Origin: Streptomyces californicus | Lineage (GTDB): Bacteria > Actinomycetota > Actinomycetes > Streptomycetales > Streptomycetaceae | Assembly (NCBI RefSeq): GCF_000717645.1 | Contig: NZ_JNZZ01000019.1 | Location: 186,001-250,000, forward strand | DNA length: 64,000 nt | Reading direction: 5' to 3' | In this document: in pieces, positions 24,244 to 32,976 of the stretch | Layout of the letters: every line of letters starts with the position of its first letter | Position numbering within the stretch: the first letter of the stretch is position 1 | Program-made: the position numbers and the translations under genes | The notes under the pieces: model-generated | Seen by the model: only the letters and a program-made list of their open reading frames with translations | Told to the model about the DNA's origin: nothing | Databases searched by the model: none

Positions 24244-25749
24244 ATGTGGGCTTTGAGCGCGGTCGGATACCGACGGCTGGGTGCGGCGGGATCGCTGGCG
24301 GTCGTCATCGGCGGCTGGTTCGCGGGGAAGCTGCCGGTGCACGACCCCTGGGGTCTGTGGGTCGATCACGGATCCGCCGCGAAAGCGGTCGGAGCGGTCA
24401 TCGCTTACATCGGCCTGACCGTGCTCGTCGTGGCCTGGTGGCAGTACGGCAGGACCGCCGCCACCGTCCGGGACACCCTGGTCACCCTCGCCTGGTGGAC
24501 CGCCCCGTTCCTCATCGCCCCGCCGCTCTACAGCGCCGACGTGTACAGCTACATCGCCCAGGGCTCGATGGTCGTCGAGGGCCACGACGTCTACACCGTG
24601 GGCCCCTCCGCCCTGGACCCCGGCGGGATCGGCGGTGACGCCGCCGCGAGCGTGGGCCATCACTGGCGCGACACCCCGGCCCCCTACGGCCCCCTCTTCC
24701 TGCTGCTCTCCGCAGCCGTCGCCAAGGCCACCGGCGGAACGATCGTCCCCGCCGTCCTCGGCCTGCGGCTCGTCGCCCTCGCCTCCCTCGTCCTGATCGT
24801 CTGGTCCCTGCGCCGCCTCGCGGCCGAACACGGACACAGCGAGAGCCGCGCCCTGTGGCTGGGCGCCCTCAACCCGCTGCTCCTGATGCACGTGATCGGC
24901 GGTATCCACAACGACGGGCTGATGATCGGCCTGATGCTCGCCGGATCCGTCCTCGCCCTGCGCGGCAGGTGGATCGTCGGAAGCGCCCTGATCGGCCTCG
25001 CCATGATGGTGAAGTCCCCGGCGGCCGTGGCGCTCCTGTTCATCGGGGTCCTCGTGCACGCCGCCGCCACCGGCCCCGCCTGGCGCCGCTGGGCCAAGGG
25101 CCTCCTCGCACCCGGCCTGGTCGCCTGCGCCGTCGCCGGAGGGGCGACCCTCGTCAGCGGCACCGGTTTCGGCTGGCTGCACACGCAGGGCGTCGCCGCG
25201 AACATCCACACCGCGCTCTCCGTCACCAGCGACATCGGCCTCGGCCTCGGCCAGCTGGCCCACCTGCTCCTGGACGTCGACGCCGACTCCGTCAAGTCCG
25301 CCGTCCAGACGCTGGGCCTCGCGGTCGCGATCGGGCTGATCCTCGTGCTGGCGCGCCGCGCGATGCGGGGCGCCGTCGCACCGGCGCACGCCCTGGGCCT
25401 CTCGCTGCTGCTCCTGGTCGCCCTCTCGCCCATGGTCCAGCCGTGGTACCTGCTGTGGGGCATGGCCGTGGTCGCGGCGACCGGACGGTACGGCCGCCTC
25501 TCCGCCGTGCTGATCGTGCTCTCGGCCGCGCTGGTCTACGAGACCCACCCCATGGGTGCGACCCCGCCGTACGGATTCGTCCTGGCCGGCCTCGCCGTGC
25601 TGCTCGGCACGTTCGCGATCCGCCGGGACCCGGTCGTGCCGCCCGGGACGCTCCCTCCCGGCCCACGCGGACCCGTCGACCCCGCGGCCGACCAGGGCGT
25701 CTCCTCCGCCTCGCCCGAGCGGACACCGACCGCGCGGAGCACCCCGTAG
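24244..25749 (+). CDS. mptB: polyprenol-phosphomannose mannosyltransferase
   Basis: A 501-residue integral membrane protein of the GT-C class matching MptB, the alpha-1,6-mannosyltransferase that extends lipoglycan mannan from polyprenyl-phosphate-mannose on the outer face. About 12-13 hydrophobic helices are visible. The first extracellular loop has YSADVYSYIAQGSMVVEGHDVYTVGPSAL, with the acidic catalytic residue and the YGP element. ALNPLLLMHVIGGIHNDGLMIGLML and SPMVQPWYLLWG are further family marks. The last 45 residues are a Pro-rich tail. The ATG at 24244 has a weak ribosome binding site. Confidence 0.88.
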   Translation: MWALSAVGYRRLGAAGSLAVVIGGWFAGKLPVHDPWGLWVDHGSAAKAVGAVIAYIGLTVLVVAWWQYGRTAATVRDTLVTLAWWTAPFLIAPPLYSADVYSYIAQGSMVVEGHDVYTVGPSALDPGGIGGDAAASVGHHWRDTPAPYGPLFLLLSAAVAKATGGTIVPAVLGLRLVALASLVLIVWSLRRLAAEHGHSESRALWLGALNPLLLMHVIGGIHNDGLMIGLMLAGSVLALRGRWIVGSALIGLAMMVKSPAAVALLFIGVLVHAAATGPAWRRWAKGLLAPGLVACAVAGGATLVSGTGFGWLHTQGVAANIHTALSVTSDIGLGLGQLAHLLLDVDADSVKSAVQTLGLAVAIGLILVLARRAMRGAVAPAHALGLSLLLLVALSPMVQPWYLLWGMAVVAATGRYGRLSAVLIVLSAALVYETHPMGATPPYGFVLAGLAVLLGTFAIRRDPVVPPGTLPPGPRGPVDPAADQGVSSASPERTPTARSTP

Positions 25750-26058
25750 ACAACTCCCTCGACGCCCGGGAGGAGCATCGGCTACGCTCGGCACGTCCTG
25801 TTGTCTCCGATAGAGGTGGACGTTGCGCATCTGAGGTCCGCGATCATCGCGCGGTACGGCCCTGGCCCGTACACGGTCACGACGTTGTCGGCATGCCCGC
25901 CGTCCGTGATCGCCGCGTGGATGCGACCTCGGTGCCGAGCCGTCCCCACCATCGCAGGACTGCTTCTCCCACCGCCCTCCGGCCCACTCCGGCCGGGTCG
26001 CCGCGTGCTGTTCGCATACGAAGCCCCTGTTCCTCCGCTTCCGACTGCGAGAACCACC
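25750..26058 (+). promoter_or_regulatory. structured leader of ABC-F gene with mini-ORF
   Basis: This 309-bp leader separates mptB from the ABC-F start. A TACGCT element (25783-25788) could be a -10 box. Shortly after comes GAGGTGG (25813-25819), then TTG CGC ATC TGA (25823-25834), a three-codon frame. Inverted repeats follow (GCGATCATCGC and GTACGGCC/GGCCCGTAC) to about 25880. ABC-F antibiotic-resistance genes are often controlled by ribosome-mediated attenuation in just such leaders, but no antibiotic link is shown here. Confidence 0.45.
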
Positions 26059-27735
26059 ATGAGCCATCCCACCGCGCCCGGCGCCTCCCTCACCGTCTCC
26101 GACGTCTCGTTCCAGTGGCCCGACGGCACCGGCCTCTTCGACGGGCTCTCCCTCACCCTCCCCCGGGGACGCACCGGCCTCGCCGGGTCCAACGGCGCCG
26201 GAAAGTCCACGCTGCTCCGCCTCTTCGCCGGACTCCTGCGCCCCTCGGCGGGGTCGGTCACCGTCGGCGGGACCCTCGCCCACCTGCCGCAGAACATCAC
26301 CCTGGACACCTCCCTGCGTGTGGACGCGGCCCTCGGCATCGCCGAACGGCGTGCCGCCCTGCGCGCCATCGAGGCCGGGGACGTACGCGAGGAGCACTTC
26401 GAGACGGTCGGCGACGACTGGGACGTCGAGGAGCGCGCCCTGGCCACCCTGGGCTCCCTCGGCCTCGGCGGCATCGACCTGGACCGCACCGTCGGCCGGC
26501 TCAGCGGCGGCGAGACCGTCCTGCTGCGCCTCGCCGCGCTGCTCCTGGAACGCCCCGACGTGCTCCTCCTCGACGAACCGACCAACAACCTCGACCTGTT
26601 CGCGCGCCGCCGCCTCTACGACGCCGTCGACTCCTGGCGCTCCGGCATCCTGGTCGTCGTCAGCCACGACCGGGACCTGCTGGAACGCGTCGACCGCATC
26701 GCCGAACTGCGGGCCGGATCGGTGAGCTGGTACGGCGGCGGCTGGTCCGCCTACCAGGAAGCCCTCGCCACCCAGCAGGAGGCCGCCGGACGGATGCTGC
26801 GCGCCGCCGACGCCGACGTACGCCGCCAGCAGCGCGAGCTGGAGGAGGCCCGGACCAAGGTGGCCCGCCGCCGGAGCCACGACAAGAAGCTGGACGGCCG
26901 GCGCAAGGCGCCCCGGATCGTCGCCGGTGAGCGCAAGCGCTCCGCCCAGGAGTCCGGAGACCGGCTGCGCGGGCTGCACGAGGACCGCCTCGACGAGGCA
27001 CGCGAGCGCCGGGAGGAGGCCGCCGAGGCCGTCCGCCGGGACGCCGAGATCAAGGTGAGCCTGCCCCACACCGCCGTCCCCGCCGGCCGCACCGTGCTGA
27101 CCGTACGGGACCTGAGCCTCCCCTACGGTCGGCTGACCGGGGGCAGCCTCCACGTGCAGGGCCCCGAGCGCATCGCCCTCGTCGGCTGCAACGGGGCCGG
27201 CAAGACCACCCTGCTGCGCACCATCGCCGGAGAGCTGGCGCCCACCACCGGGGAGGCCGAGGCGGCGGTACCGCTGAAGTTCCTCCCGCAGCGGCTGGAC
27301 GTCCTCGACGACACCCTCAGCGTCGCCGACAACGTCGCCCGCACCGCCCCGGGCACCACCGACAACCAGATCCGCTCACAGCTCGCCCGCTTCCTCTTCA
27401 GGGGAGCCCGCGCCGAGCAGCCGGCCGGCACCCTGTCGGGCGGCGAACGCTTCCGGGCCGCCCTCGCGGCGACCGTGCTCGCCGCCCCCGCGCCGCAACT
27501 GCTCCTGCTGGACGAACCGACCAACAATCTCGACGTGGCCAGTGTGCGGCAGCTGACCAGCGCCCTGGAGTCCTTCGAGGGCGCGCTCCTGGTCGCCGGC
27601 CACGACCTGCCGTTCCTGGAGTCCGTGGGCGTCACCCGCTGGATCGTGCTGGACGACACCCTGCGTGAGACCGACGCCGACGGGGTTCGCGAACTGTTCG
27701 CGAACCCCGACTCCGCCCCGGCGGGCACCGCGTGA
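26059..27735 (+). CDS. ABC-F type ATPase
   Basis: A 558-residue protein with two ABC ATPase domains in one chain and no membrane segment, the ABC-F layout. Domain 1 has Walker A GSNGAGKST (residues 43-51), signature LSGGE (about 152) and LLLDEPTNNLD (about 172). A charged, coiled linker follows (about 235-340, VRRQQRELEEARTKVARRRSHDKK). Domain 2 has GCNGAGKTT (about 377), LSGGERFRAAL (about 460) and LLLDEPTNNLD (about 485). ABC-F proteins act on the ribosome, as translation factors or by dislodging antibiotics. The ATG at 26059 is used; the ribosome binding site (GAGAA) is weak, consistent with a regulated leader. Confidence 0.9.
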   Translation: MSHPTAPGASLTVSDVSFQWPDGTGLFDGLSLTLPRGRTGLAGSNGAGKSTLLRLFAGLLRPSAGSVTVGGTLAHLPQNITLDTSLRVDAALGIAERRAALRAIEAGDVREEHFETVGDDWDVEERALATLGSLGLGGIDLDRTVGRLSGGETVLLRLAALLLERPDVLLLDEPTNNLDLFARRRLYDAVDSWRSGILVVVSHDRDLLERVDRIAELRAGSVSWYGGGWSAYQEALATQQEAAGRMLRAADADVRRQQRELEEARTKVARRRSHDKKLDGRRKAPRIVAGERKRSAQESGDRLRGLHEDRLDEARERREEAAEAVRRDAEIKVSLPHTAVPAGRTVLTVRDLSLPYGRLTGGSLHVQGPERIALVGCNGAGKTTLLRTIAGELAPTTGEAEAAVPLKFLPQRLDVLDDTLSVADNVARTAPGTTDNQIRSQLARFLFRGARAEQPAGTLSGGERFRAALAATVLAAPAPQLLLLDEPTNNLDVASVRQLTSALESFEGALLVAGHDLPFLESVGVTRWIVLDDTLRETDADGVRELFANPDSAPAGTA

Positions 27736-27809
27736 CCCCGGCCGCGCGACCGGACGGGGCGATGACGGAGACGACGATGACGGACAGGACGACGAAGGAG
27801 GACATCACG

Positions 27810-28373
27810 ATGGGCGCCGATCCGGGTCCCTGCGTCGTACTGATCACCGGAGTGATGGCCGCGGGGAAGTCCACCGTCGCCCAGCTCCTGGCGGAGACCC
27901 TGCCGCGAGCGGTCCACGTACGCGGCGACGTCTTCCGCCGCATGATCGTCTCCGGCCGTGCGGAGATGGCCCCCGACGAGTCGGCGGAGGCGCGCGGCCA
28001 GCTCGACCTGCGCCAGCGGCTCTCGGCCCAGGTGGCCGACGCGTACGCGGACGACGGCTGGACGGCCGTCGTTCAGGACATCGTGCTCGGCGACGACCTG
28101 ACGCGCTACGTCGAGCGGGTCCGCACCCGCCCCTTCCACGTCGTCGTGCTCGCGCCCTCTCCCGACGCGGTGCGCGCGCGGGAGGCCGGGCGCGGCAAGA
28201 CGGGGTACGGAGAGTGGACGGTCGAGGCGTTCGACGCGTATCTGCGGGACGGGACGCCGCGCATCGGTCTCTGGCTGGACACATCCGGGCAGACCCCCGA
28301 GGAGACGATTTCGGCCATCCTCGACGGCCTGAGCGGGGGAGCCGGAGAACCCGGCGAGCCGCGGCAGGGATGA
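27810..28373 (+). CDS. P-loop kinase (AAA_33/phosphotransferase-like)
   Basis: A 187-residue P-loop NTPase of the small-kinase group. Walker A is GVMAAGKST at residues 14-22. HVRGDVFRRMIVSGR follows, where kinases of the shikimate/chloramphenicol-phosphotransferase type bind substrate. VVQDIVLGDDL is the Walker B-like strand, and the lid has the arginines of REAGRGKTGYGEW. The phosphate acceptor is unknown. The ATG at 27810 has GAAGGAGG at good spacing and is preferred over the upstream GTG that overlaps the ABC-F stop. It is probably transcribed with the ABC-F gene. Confidence 0.85.
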   Translation: MGADPGPCVVLITGVMAAGKSTVAQLLAETLPRAVHVRGDVFRRMIVSGRAEMAPDESAEARGQLDLRQRLSAQVADAYADDGWTAVVQDIVLGDDLTRYVERVRTRPFHVVVLAPSPDAVRAREAGRGKTGYGEWTVEAFDAYLRDGTPRIGLWLDTSGQTPEETISAILDGLSGGAGEPGEPRQG

Positions 28374-28391
28374 CCGGGGCGGGGCGACGGG

Positions 28392-28616
28392 TCAGGCCGC
28401 TTCGTAATGGTGGGCCCGCCCGCCCCGCCATTCCACCCAGACCGGGTTGTCGAGCAGCCGGTCCGCTTCTTCGAGGCCGGCCTCGCTCAGGAACACGATC
28501 ACGTCGTGGTCGCTGTGGGCCAGCCCGAGTATCTCGTCCCGGCCCTCGTAGTGCACGGTCACCCGGCGGCCGCCCGACGGGGTCGGCCGGTGGATGACGA
28601 TCGGGGGAGTTGCCAT
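28392..28616 (-). CDS. small hypothetical protein
   Basis: A 74-residue protein: MATPPIVIHRPTPSGGRRVTVHYEGRDEILGLAHSDHDVIVFLSEAGLEEADRLLDNP, then VEWRGGRAHHYEAA. The pattern of strand, strand and helix looks like a tiny folded domain common in Streptomyces. The ATG at 28616 has a GGTGGAG site; an upstream in-frame start adds nine residues with less support. It converges on the kinase gene with an 18-bp gap. Function unknown. Confidence 0.7.
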   Translation of the reverse strand: MATPPIVIHRPTPSGGRRVTVHYEGRDEILGLAHSDHDVIVFLSEAGLEEADRLLDNPVWVEWRGGRAHHYEAA

Positions 28617-28733
28617 GGCTCCACCCTGCGCCGCGCCCCGCACCCGCGCATCCCCGACCGGCTCCGTCCGTGAACGGAACCGGCAGGGGGCGCGACGGCC
28701 TCCGGCCCCTTCGCCGAAGGGGCTCGGCGGTGT

Positions 28734-29354
28734 TCAGCGTCCCGGGCCGGCGAGTTCCACCGTTGTGGTGACGCGCACCAGGGACGGGGTGCGCGGTGCG
28801 GAGCCGAAACCGAAGGCGACCGGCGGATCGAGGGGCCCGAGACGCCCCAGGCCCACCCCGTCCAGCACGGCCTCGGCGGCCACGACCGGCCGCAGCCCGC
28901 GCGCCCCGTACCACTCGCGCCGGTCCGGGCCCGCGCGGCCCAGCGTCCGTACCCCCGGCATCAGCAGCCTGGCCGGCACATCGCAGAGCGCGGCCCACAG
29001 CGGGCTGCGGACCAGTGGGGCCGGCACGGCGGACAGCAGCAGACCGAGAACGGTCGGACGGCCGGCCCGCAGCCGCAGCCGCAGGGCCCCCGCCTCGACG
29101 GCCCAGGTGTCCCCGGCGACGGCGACGGCCACCGGGACCACCTCGACGCGGTCGAACCGGTAGGTGGCGGCGACGAAGTCCGCGATCCGCCGGTCCGGGG
29201 CCAGCAGGACCCGCTCGCCGTCGGGGTGCTCGACCATCACGTCGCTGAACGCCCCGAACGGGGACCGCGGCCAGTGCCCGACCACCAGCCGGACCCCCGA
29301 GGACGTGCCCACACCGGCGATCCAGCCGTCGAACCGCAGTCGCTCACCCGTCAT
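28734..29354 (-). CDS. conserved hypothetical protein
   Basis: A 206-residue protein that I do not recognise. It begins MTGERLRFDGWIAGVGTSSGVRLVVGHWPRSPFGAFSDVMVE, beta-rich and likely a small barrel. It continues with GERVLLAPDRRIADFVAATYRFD and a hydrophobic part (VLGLLLSAVPAPLVRSPLWAALCDVPARLLM) that is too polar to be a certain membrane helix. Its ATG at 29354 lies 67 bp downstream of the threonylcarbamoyl-AMP synthase-like gene on the same strand, so both may be co-transcribed. No catalytic motif is seen. Confidence 0.7.
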   Translation of the reverse strand: MTGERLRFDGWIAGVGTSSGVRLVVGHWPRSPFGAFSDVMVEHPDGERVLLAPDRRIADFVAATYRFDRVEVVPVAVAVAGDTWAVEAGALRLRLRAGRPTVLGLLLSAVPAPLVRSPLWAALCDVPARLLMPGVRTLGRAGPDRREWYGARGLRPVVAAEAVLDGVGLGRLGPLDPPVAFGFGSAPRTPSLVRVTTTVELAGPGR

Positions 29355-29421
29355 GCCCGCCAGTCTGCCCGCCGCCGGCGCCGAGGGAGACCCCGGCGTC
29401 CGGCGCGGCGCGCCGCACGGG

Positions 29422-30042
29422 CTACTCGAAGCGGGACGTGTCCCCGGCGCCGCGGCGGACGATCTCGGGCTCGTCGCCGGAGAAGTCGATGACCGTGGTC
29501 GGCTCGGTGCCGCAGTCGCCCGAGTCGATGACGGCGTCCACCTCGTGGTCCAGCCGCTCCTTGATCTCCCAGCCCTGCGTCATCGGCTCCTCCTCGTCCG
29601 GCAGGAGCAGCGTGCTGGACAGCAGCGGCTCGCCCAGCTCCGCGACCAGCGCCTGTGTCACCACATGGTCGGGGATGCGCACGCCGACCGTCTTCTTCTT
29701 CGGATGCAGCAGTTGGCGGGGCACCTCCTTCGTCGCCGGGAGGATGAAGGTGTAGCTGCCGGGCGTCGCCGCCTTGACCGCGCGGAACACGTCGTTGTCC
29801 ACGCGGACGAACTGCGCGAGCTGCGCGAAGTCGTGGCACACCAGTGTGAAGTGGTGGCGGTCGTCGAGATTCCGGATCGACTTGATCCGGCCGATGGCGT
29901 CACGGTTGCCCAACTGGCAGCCCAGCGCGTAGCACGAGTCCGTCGGGTACGCGACGAGCGCGCCGGACCGGATGCTGTCGACCACCGTGCCGATGGTGCG
30001 GGGCTGGGGATTCGCGGGGTGCACGTCGAAGTACTTGGCCAT
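29422..30042 (-). CDS. threonylcarbamoyl-AMP synthase-like (YciO/Sua5)
   Basis: A 206-residue YrdC-superfamily protein. The start MAKYFDVHPANPQPRTIGTVVDSIRSGALVAYPTDSCYALGC carries the YPTD(S/T)xYALG signature of Sua5/TsaC/YciO. HHFTLVCHDFAQLAQF, SYTFILPATKEVPR and KKTVGVRIPDH follow. Its opening is closest to the YciO branch. TsaC/Sua5 make threonylcarbamoyl-AMP for the t6A base of tRNA; YciO members are much less active and their role is debated. A separate TsaC probably exists elsewhere in the genome. The ATG at 30042 is used. Confidence 0.88.
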   Translation of the reverse strand: MAKYFDVHPANPQPRTIGTVVDSIRSGALVAYPTDSCYALGCQLGNRDAIGRIKSIRNLDDRHHFTLVCHDFAQLAQFVRVDNDVFRAVKAATPGSYTFILPATKEVPRQLLHPKKKTVGVRIPDHVVTQALVAELGEPLLSSTLLLPDEEEPMTQGWEIKERLDHEVDAVIDSGDCGTEPTTVIDFSGDEPEIVRRGAGDTSRFE

Positions 30043-30106
30043 TCACCGAGCTTACGTGCTCGGGAGCGGGCGGCGGAGCCCTCCGCGGAGACGGGGCGGA
30101 GAACCG

Positions 30107-30140
30107 CGGGAGGCGGCCGTCGTGCGACGGCCGCCTCCCG
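30107..30140 (-). terminator. terminator hairpin after CNNM operon
   Basis: Perfect arms CGGGAGGCGGCCGTCG (30107-30122) and its complement (30125-30140), 36 bases downstream of the CNNM gene that ends at 30176 when read leftward. It would end that two-gene operon before the YciO-like gene. Confidence 0.8.
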
Positions 30141-30175
30141 TTCCGCTTGCCCCACCGGCGGACACCGGCGGCCGG

Positions 30176-31192
30176 TCAGACCGCCGCGGCTCCCACCAGC
30201 TCGTCCAGCACGTCCTCCATCGTCACGAAGCCGATGACCGTGCCCTTGTCCCCGGCGACCGCCGCCAGATGCGTGCCGGCGGCACGCATCGCCGTGAGGG
30301 CGTCGTCGAGCGGGGTGTCGATCTCGACCCGGATGACGGGGTGCAGCGCGCTCTTCGGCAGTGCCTCGGTCCGCTCCGCGACACCGAGGGCGTCCTTGAC
30401 GTGGAAGTACCCCAGCAGCCCGTCATCGGGACCGGTGACCGGCAGCCGGGAGAAACCGGAGGAGACCGCGGCCCGCTCCAGCCCCCGCGGGGTGATGCCC
30501 AGGTCGACGGTGACGGTCCGGTTCAGCGGGACCATCACCTCGCCGACCGGACGGGTCCCGAGCTCCAGCGCGTCCCGCAGCCGCTCCCCGTCCGCCGGGG
30601 CGAGCAGTCCGGCGTCGCTGGAGTCCTTCACCAGCCGGACGAGCTCGTGGTCGGTGAACACCGAGGCGACCTCGTCCTTCGGCTCCACCTTGAGCAGCCG
30701 CAGCAGGGTGTTGGCGAAGGCGTTGATGCCGAAGATGACCGGGCGCAGCGCCCGGGTCAGGGCCACCAGGGAGGGGCCCAGCGCCAGCGCGGTGGCGACC
30801 GGGGCGGCCAGCGCGATGTTCTTCGGGATCATCTCGCCGATGAGCATGTGCAGATACGTCGCCAGGGTCAGCGCGATCACGAAGGCGATCGGGTGGACCA
30901 GGGCGTCGGGCACGCCCACCGCGTCGAACGGCGGCTCCAGCAGATGCGCGATGGCCGGTTCGGCGACGGCGCCCAGCACCAGCGACGAGATGGTGATGCC
31001 GAGCTGGGCGGTGGCCATGGCGGCCGACAGGTGTTCGAGACCCCAGAGGGTGCTCCTGGCCCGGCGGCTGCCCTGGACGGCCTGCGGTTCGATCTGGCTG
31101 CGGCGCACCGAGATGAGGGCGAACTCCGCGCCCACGAAGAACGCGTTGGTGAGGAGGGTGAGCAGGCCGATGGCGAGCTGGACGGTGGTCAT
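30176..31192 (-). CDS. CNNM (DUF21)/CBS membrane protein, second
   Basis: A 338-residue protein of the CorB/CorC hemolysin-like group. An N-terminal CNNM (DUF21) domain with about four helices spans residues 1-150 (LLTNAFFVGAEFALISVRRSQIE, MATAQLGITISSLVLGAVAEP, LIGEMIPKNIALAAP). A CBS pair occupies about 205-338 (GEVMVPLNRTVTVD, VIGFVTMEDVLDELVG). The C-terminal CorC/HlyC domain present in its upstream partner is missing. The family moves or senses magnesium, often exporting it. Its ATG overlaps the upstream CNNM stop (ATGA), so the two are translated together and probably form a heteromer. Confidence 0.9.
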   Translation of the reverse strand: MTTVQLAIGLLTLLTNAFFVGAEFALISVRRSQIEPQAVQGSRRARSTLWGLEHLSAAMATAQLGITISSLVLGAVAEPAIAHLLEPPFDAVGVPDALVHPIAFVIALTLATYLHMLIGEMIPKNIALAAPVATALALGPSLVALTRALRPVIFGINAFANTLLRLLKVEPKDEVASVFTDHELVRLVKDSSDAGLLAPADGERLRDALELGTRPVGEVMVPLNRTVTVDLGITPRGLERAAVSSGFSRLPVTGPDDGLLGYFHVKDALGVAERTEALPKSALHPVIRVEIDTPLDDALTAMRAAGTHLAAVAGDKGTVIGFVTMEDVLDELVGAAAV

Positions 31193-32526
31193 CGGGCGTC
31201 CTCCTCCACGAGGGCGAGCGCCGGGGCGGGCGCGGTGATCCGGACCCGGTCGGCCCGGTGGTGTTCGATGTCGAGCACGTCGAACCGCCAGTCGTCGACC
31301 TCCACCCGGTCCGCGCGGACCGGGATACGGGCCAGCTGGTTGGCGAGCAGGCCGGCGAGGGTCTCGTAGGGGCCGTCCGGAGCGCGGAACCCGATCCGGT
31401 CGAGCTGGTCCAGCCGGATGCTGCCCTCGGCCTCCCAGACATCCCGGCCGTCGCCGAGCGGCTCGGCCGGCGCGAGGTCGGGGCGCTCGTGCGGATCGTG
31501 CTCGTCGCGGACCTCGCCGACGACCTCCTCGACGATGTCCTCGACGGTGGCGACCCCCGCCGTACCGCCGTACTCGTCGATCACCACGGCCATCGTCCGG
31601 CGCTTGCGCAACTGGGCGAGCAGCCGGTCCACCGGCAGCGAGTCGGGGACGAGCAGCGGCTCGGTCGCCAGCGCCGTGACCGGGGTCCGCGCCCGCTCGG
31701 ACTCGTCCAGGGCCAGCACGTCGCGGATGTGGACCGTGCCGATGACCTCGTCCAGGCTGTCGCGGTAGACGGGGAAGCGGGAGAGGCCGGTGGCCAGTGT
31801 GAGGTTGGCGGCGTCGGCCGCGGTGGCGTGCGCCTCCAGGGCCCGGACGTCGACGCGCGGCGTCATCACGTTCTCCGCGGACAGCTCCGCCAGGTGCAGC
31901 GTACGGACGAACAGCTCGGCCGAGTCCGGCTCGATGGCGCCCTCCCGGGCGGAGTGCTGCGCGAGCGCGATCAGCTCCTGCGGCGTACGGGCGGAGGCCA
32001 GCTCCTCGGCGGGCTCCAGGCCCAGCCGCCGCACCGCGCGGTTCGCGGTGTTGTTGAGGTGGCGGATGAGCGGGGCGAAAGCCGCCGTGAACGCCCGCTG
32101 CGGCGTCGAGACGACCTTCGCGACGGCCAGCGGGCTGGAGATCGCCCAGTTCTTCGGCACCAGCTCACCGATGACCATGAGGACCACGGTGGAGGCGGCG
32201 ACGCCGACGACGGTGGCGACCGTGGACACGGCGCCGCCCGGAAGCCCCACGGCCTCCAGCGGACCGCGCAGCAGCACCGCGAGGGACGGCTCGGCCAGCA
32301 TGCCGATGACCAGAGAGGTCACCGTGATGCCGAGCTGCGCGCCGGAGAGCTGGAAGGTCAGCCGCTTGGCGGCCTTCAACGCGCTCTCGGCACCGCGCTC
32401 TCCGGCCTGCGCGGCCCGTTCGAGCTCGCCGCGCTCGATGGTCGTCAGCGAGAACTCCGCCGCGACGAACACCGCACAGGCCAGTGTCAGCGCGAGGGCG
32501 AGGAGGAGCAGGGCCACTTCGCTCAC
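31189..32526 (-). CDS. CNNM (DUF21)/CBS/CorC_HlyC membrane protein
   Basis: A 445-residue protein with full CorB-type layout: CNNM transmembrane domain (about residues 1-190, with FVAAEFSLTTIERGELERAA and MVIGELVPKNWAISSP), CBS pair (about 215-335, ENVMTPRVDVRALE and AVVIDEYGGTAGVATVEDIVEEVVGEVRDEHD), and a C-terminal CorC_HlyC domain (about 350-435). Characterised relatives are magnesium exporters gated by Mg-ATP at the CBS domains. The GTG at 32526 follows GGAGGTGA. It is preceded by and overlaps a possible 23-residue leader ORF, and followed by the second CNNM gene. Confidence 0.92.
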   Translation of the reverse strand: MSEVALLLLALALTLACAVFVAAEFSLTTIERGELERAAQAGERGAESALKAAKRLTFQLSGAQLGITVTSLVIGMLAEPSLAVLLRGPLEAVGLPGGAVSTVATVVGVAASTVVLMVIGELVPKNWAISSPLAVAKVVSTPQRAFTAAFAPLIRHLNNTANRAVRRLGLEPAEELASARTPQELIALAQHSAREGAIEPDSAELFVRTLHLAELSAENVMTPRVDVRALEAHATAADAANLTLATGLSRFPVYRDSLDEVIGTVHIRDVLALDESERARTPVTALATEPLLVPDSLPVDRLLAQLRKRRTMAVVIDEYGGTAGVATVEDIVEEVVGEVRDEHDPHERPDLAPAEPLGDGRDVWEAEGSIRLDQLDRIGFRAPDGPYETLAGLLANQLARIPVRADRVEVDDWRFDVLDIEHHRADRVRITAPAPALALVEEDAR

Positions 32527-32594
32527 CGTGTCACCTCCGTCCCGCGGTGCGCAGGGTCGGGGATGACACGGTTCCTACTGGGAGGCTCACCCAT
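32523..32594 (-). CDS. possible leader peptide of CNNM operon
   Basis: A 23-codon frame, MGEPPSRNRVIPDPAHRGTEVTR, ends in TGA overlapping the GTG start of the CNNM gene (GTGA), so a ribosome finishing it would sit on that start. GAAGGAG lies 13 bases upstream of the ATG, a bit far. It has four prolines. Proline-rich leaders (mgtL, corL) control magnesium transport genes in enterobacteria; whether this one is translated or regulatory is inference. Confidence 0.4.
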   Translation of the reverse strand: MGEPPSRNRVIPDPAHRGTEVTR

Positions 32595-32976
32595 TGCGGT
32601 GCCGTAGCTCCTTCTCTGTTCGGGTCGTCGGGATCGACGACGGGACGGGCGCGGACCCGTCGGATAGATAGTAAAGGGAACGCAAAGCAAACGGGAGTGC
32701 CGAACGTCACACGGAGTGCCGACCGGAGCCGGCCCGGGAAGCCGTCCCGGCGTCGTGCGCGGCCCGGGCCGCGCGACGCGGGGGAAGCGCGGGCTTCGGA
32801 AGCCGGACCGTGACGCGGGTGGCCGGAACTGTGCGTAACGGTCTCGCGCTTGGGAAATCCTTTGCCTTCCGGGAGATCTCGCCCGGCGAGGCGGCCCGGG
32901 GCGCGTCCGGCGGATCAGGGCCGGACGGACCCCGGGCCCCTCGATCGCCCATTCACAGAAGGAGCGGACGCCGCAC
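32595..32976. promoter_or_regulatory. divergent promoter region, CNNM operon and spo0M
   Basis: This 382-bp gap must hold promoters in both directions. On the minus strand an unusually AT-rich stretch (32664-32692, containing TTGCTT and TTTACTATCTATCC) is the likely CNNM promoter. Downstream of it two hairpins (GACGGG/CCCGTC and GTCGTCG/CGACGAC, about 32624-32662) would fold in the leader RNA. On the plus strand, AGAAGGAG precedes the spo0M ATG; its promoter is not clear. Confidence 0.45.

Noticed and set aside
24145..27153. A 1002-codon minus-strand frame over mptB and the ABC-F gene
   Set aside because: Its translation is Gly/Asp/Gln-rich noise, it crosses the tRNA boundary region and two well-supported plus-strand genes.
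32527..32663. M-box magnesium riboswitch upstream of the CNNM operon
   Set aside because: The context fits magnesium control, but I could not fold the conserved M-box helices; a leader ORF with simple hairpins explains the sequence better.
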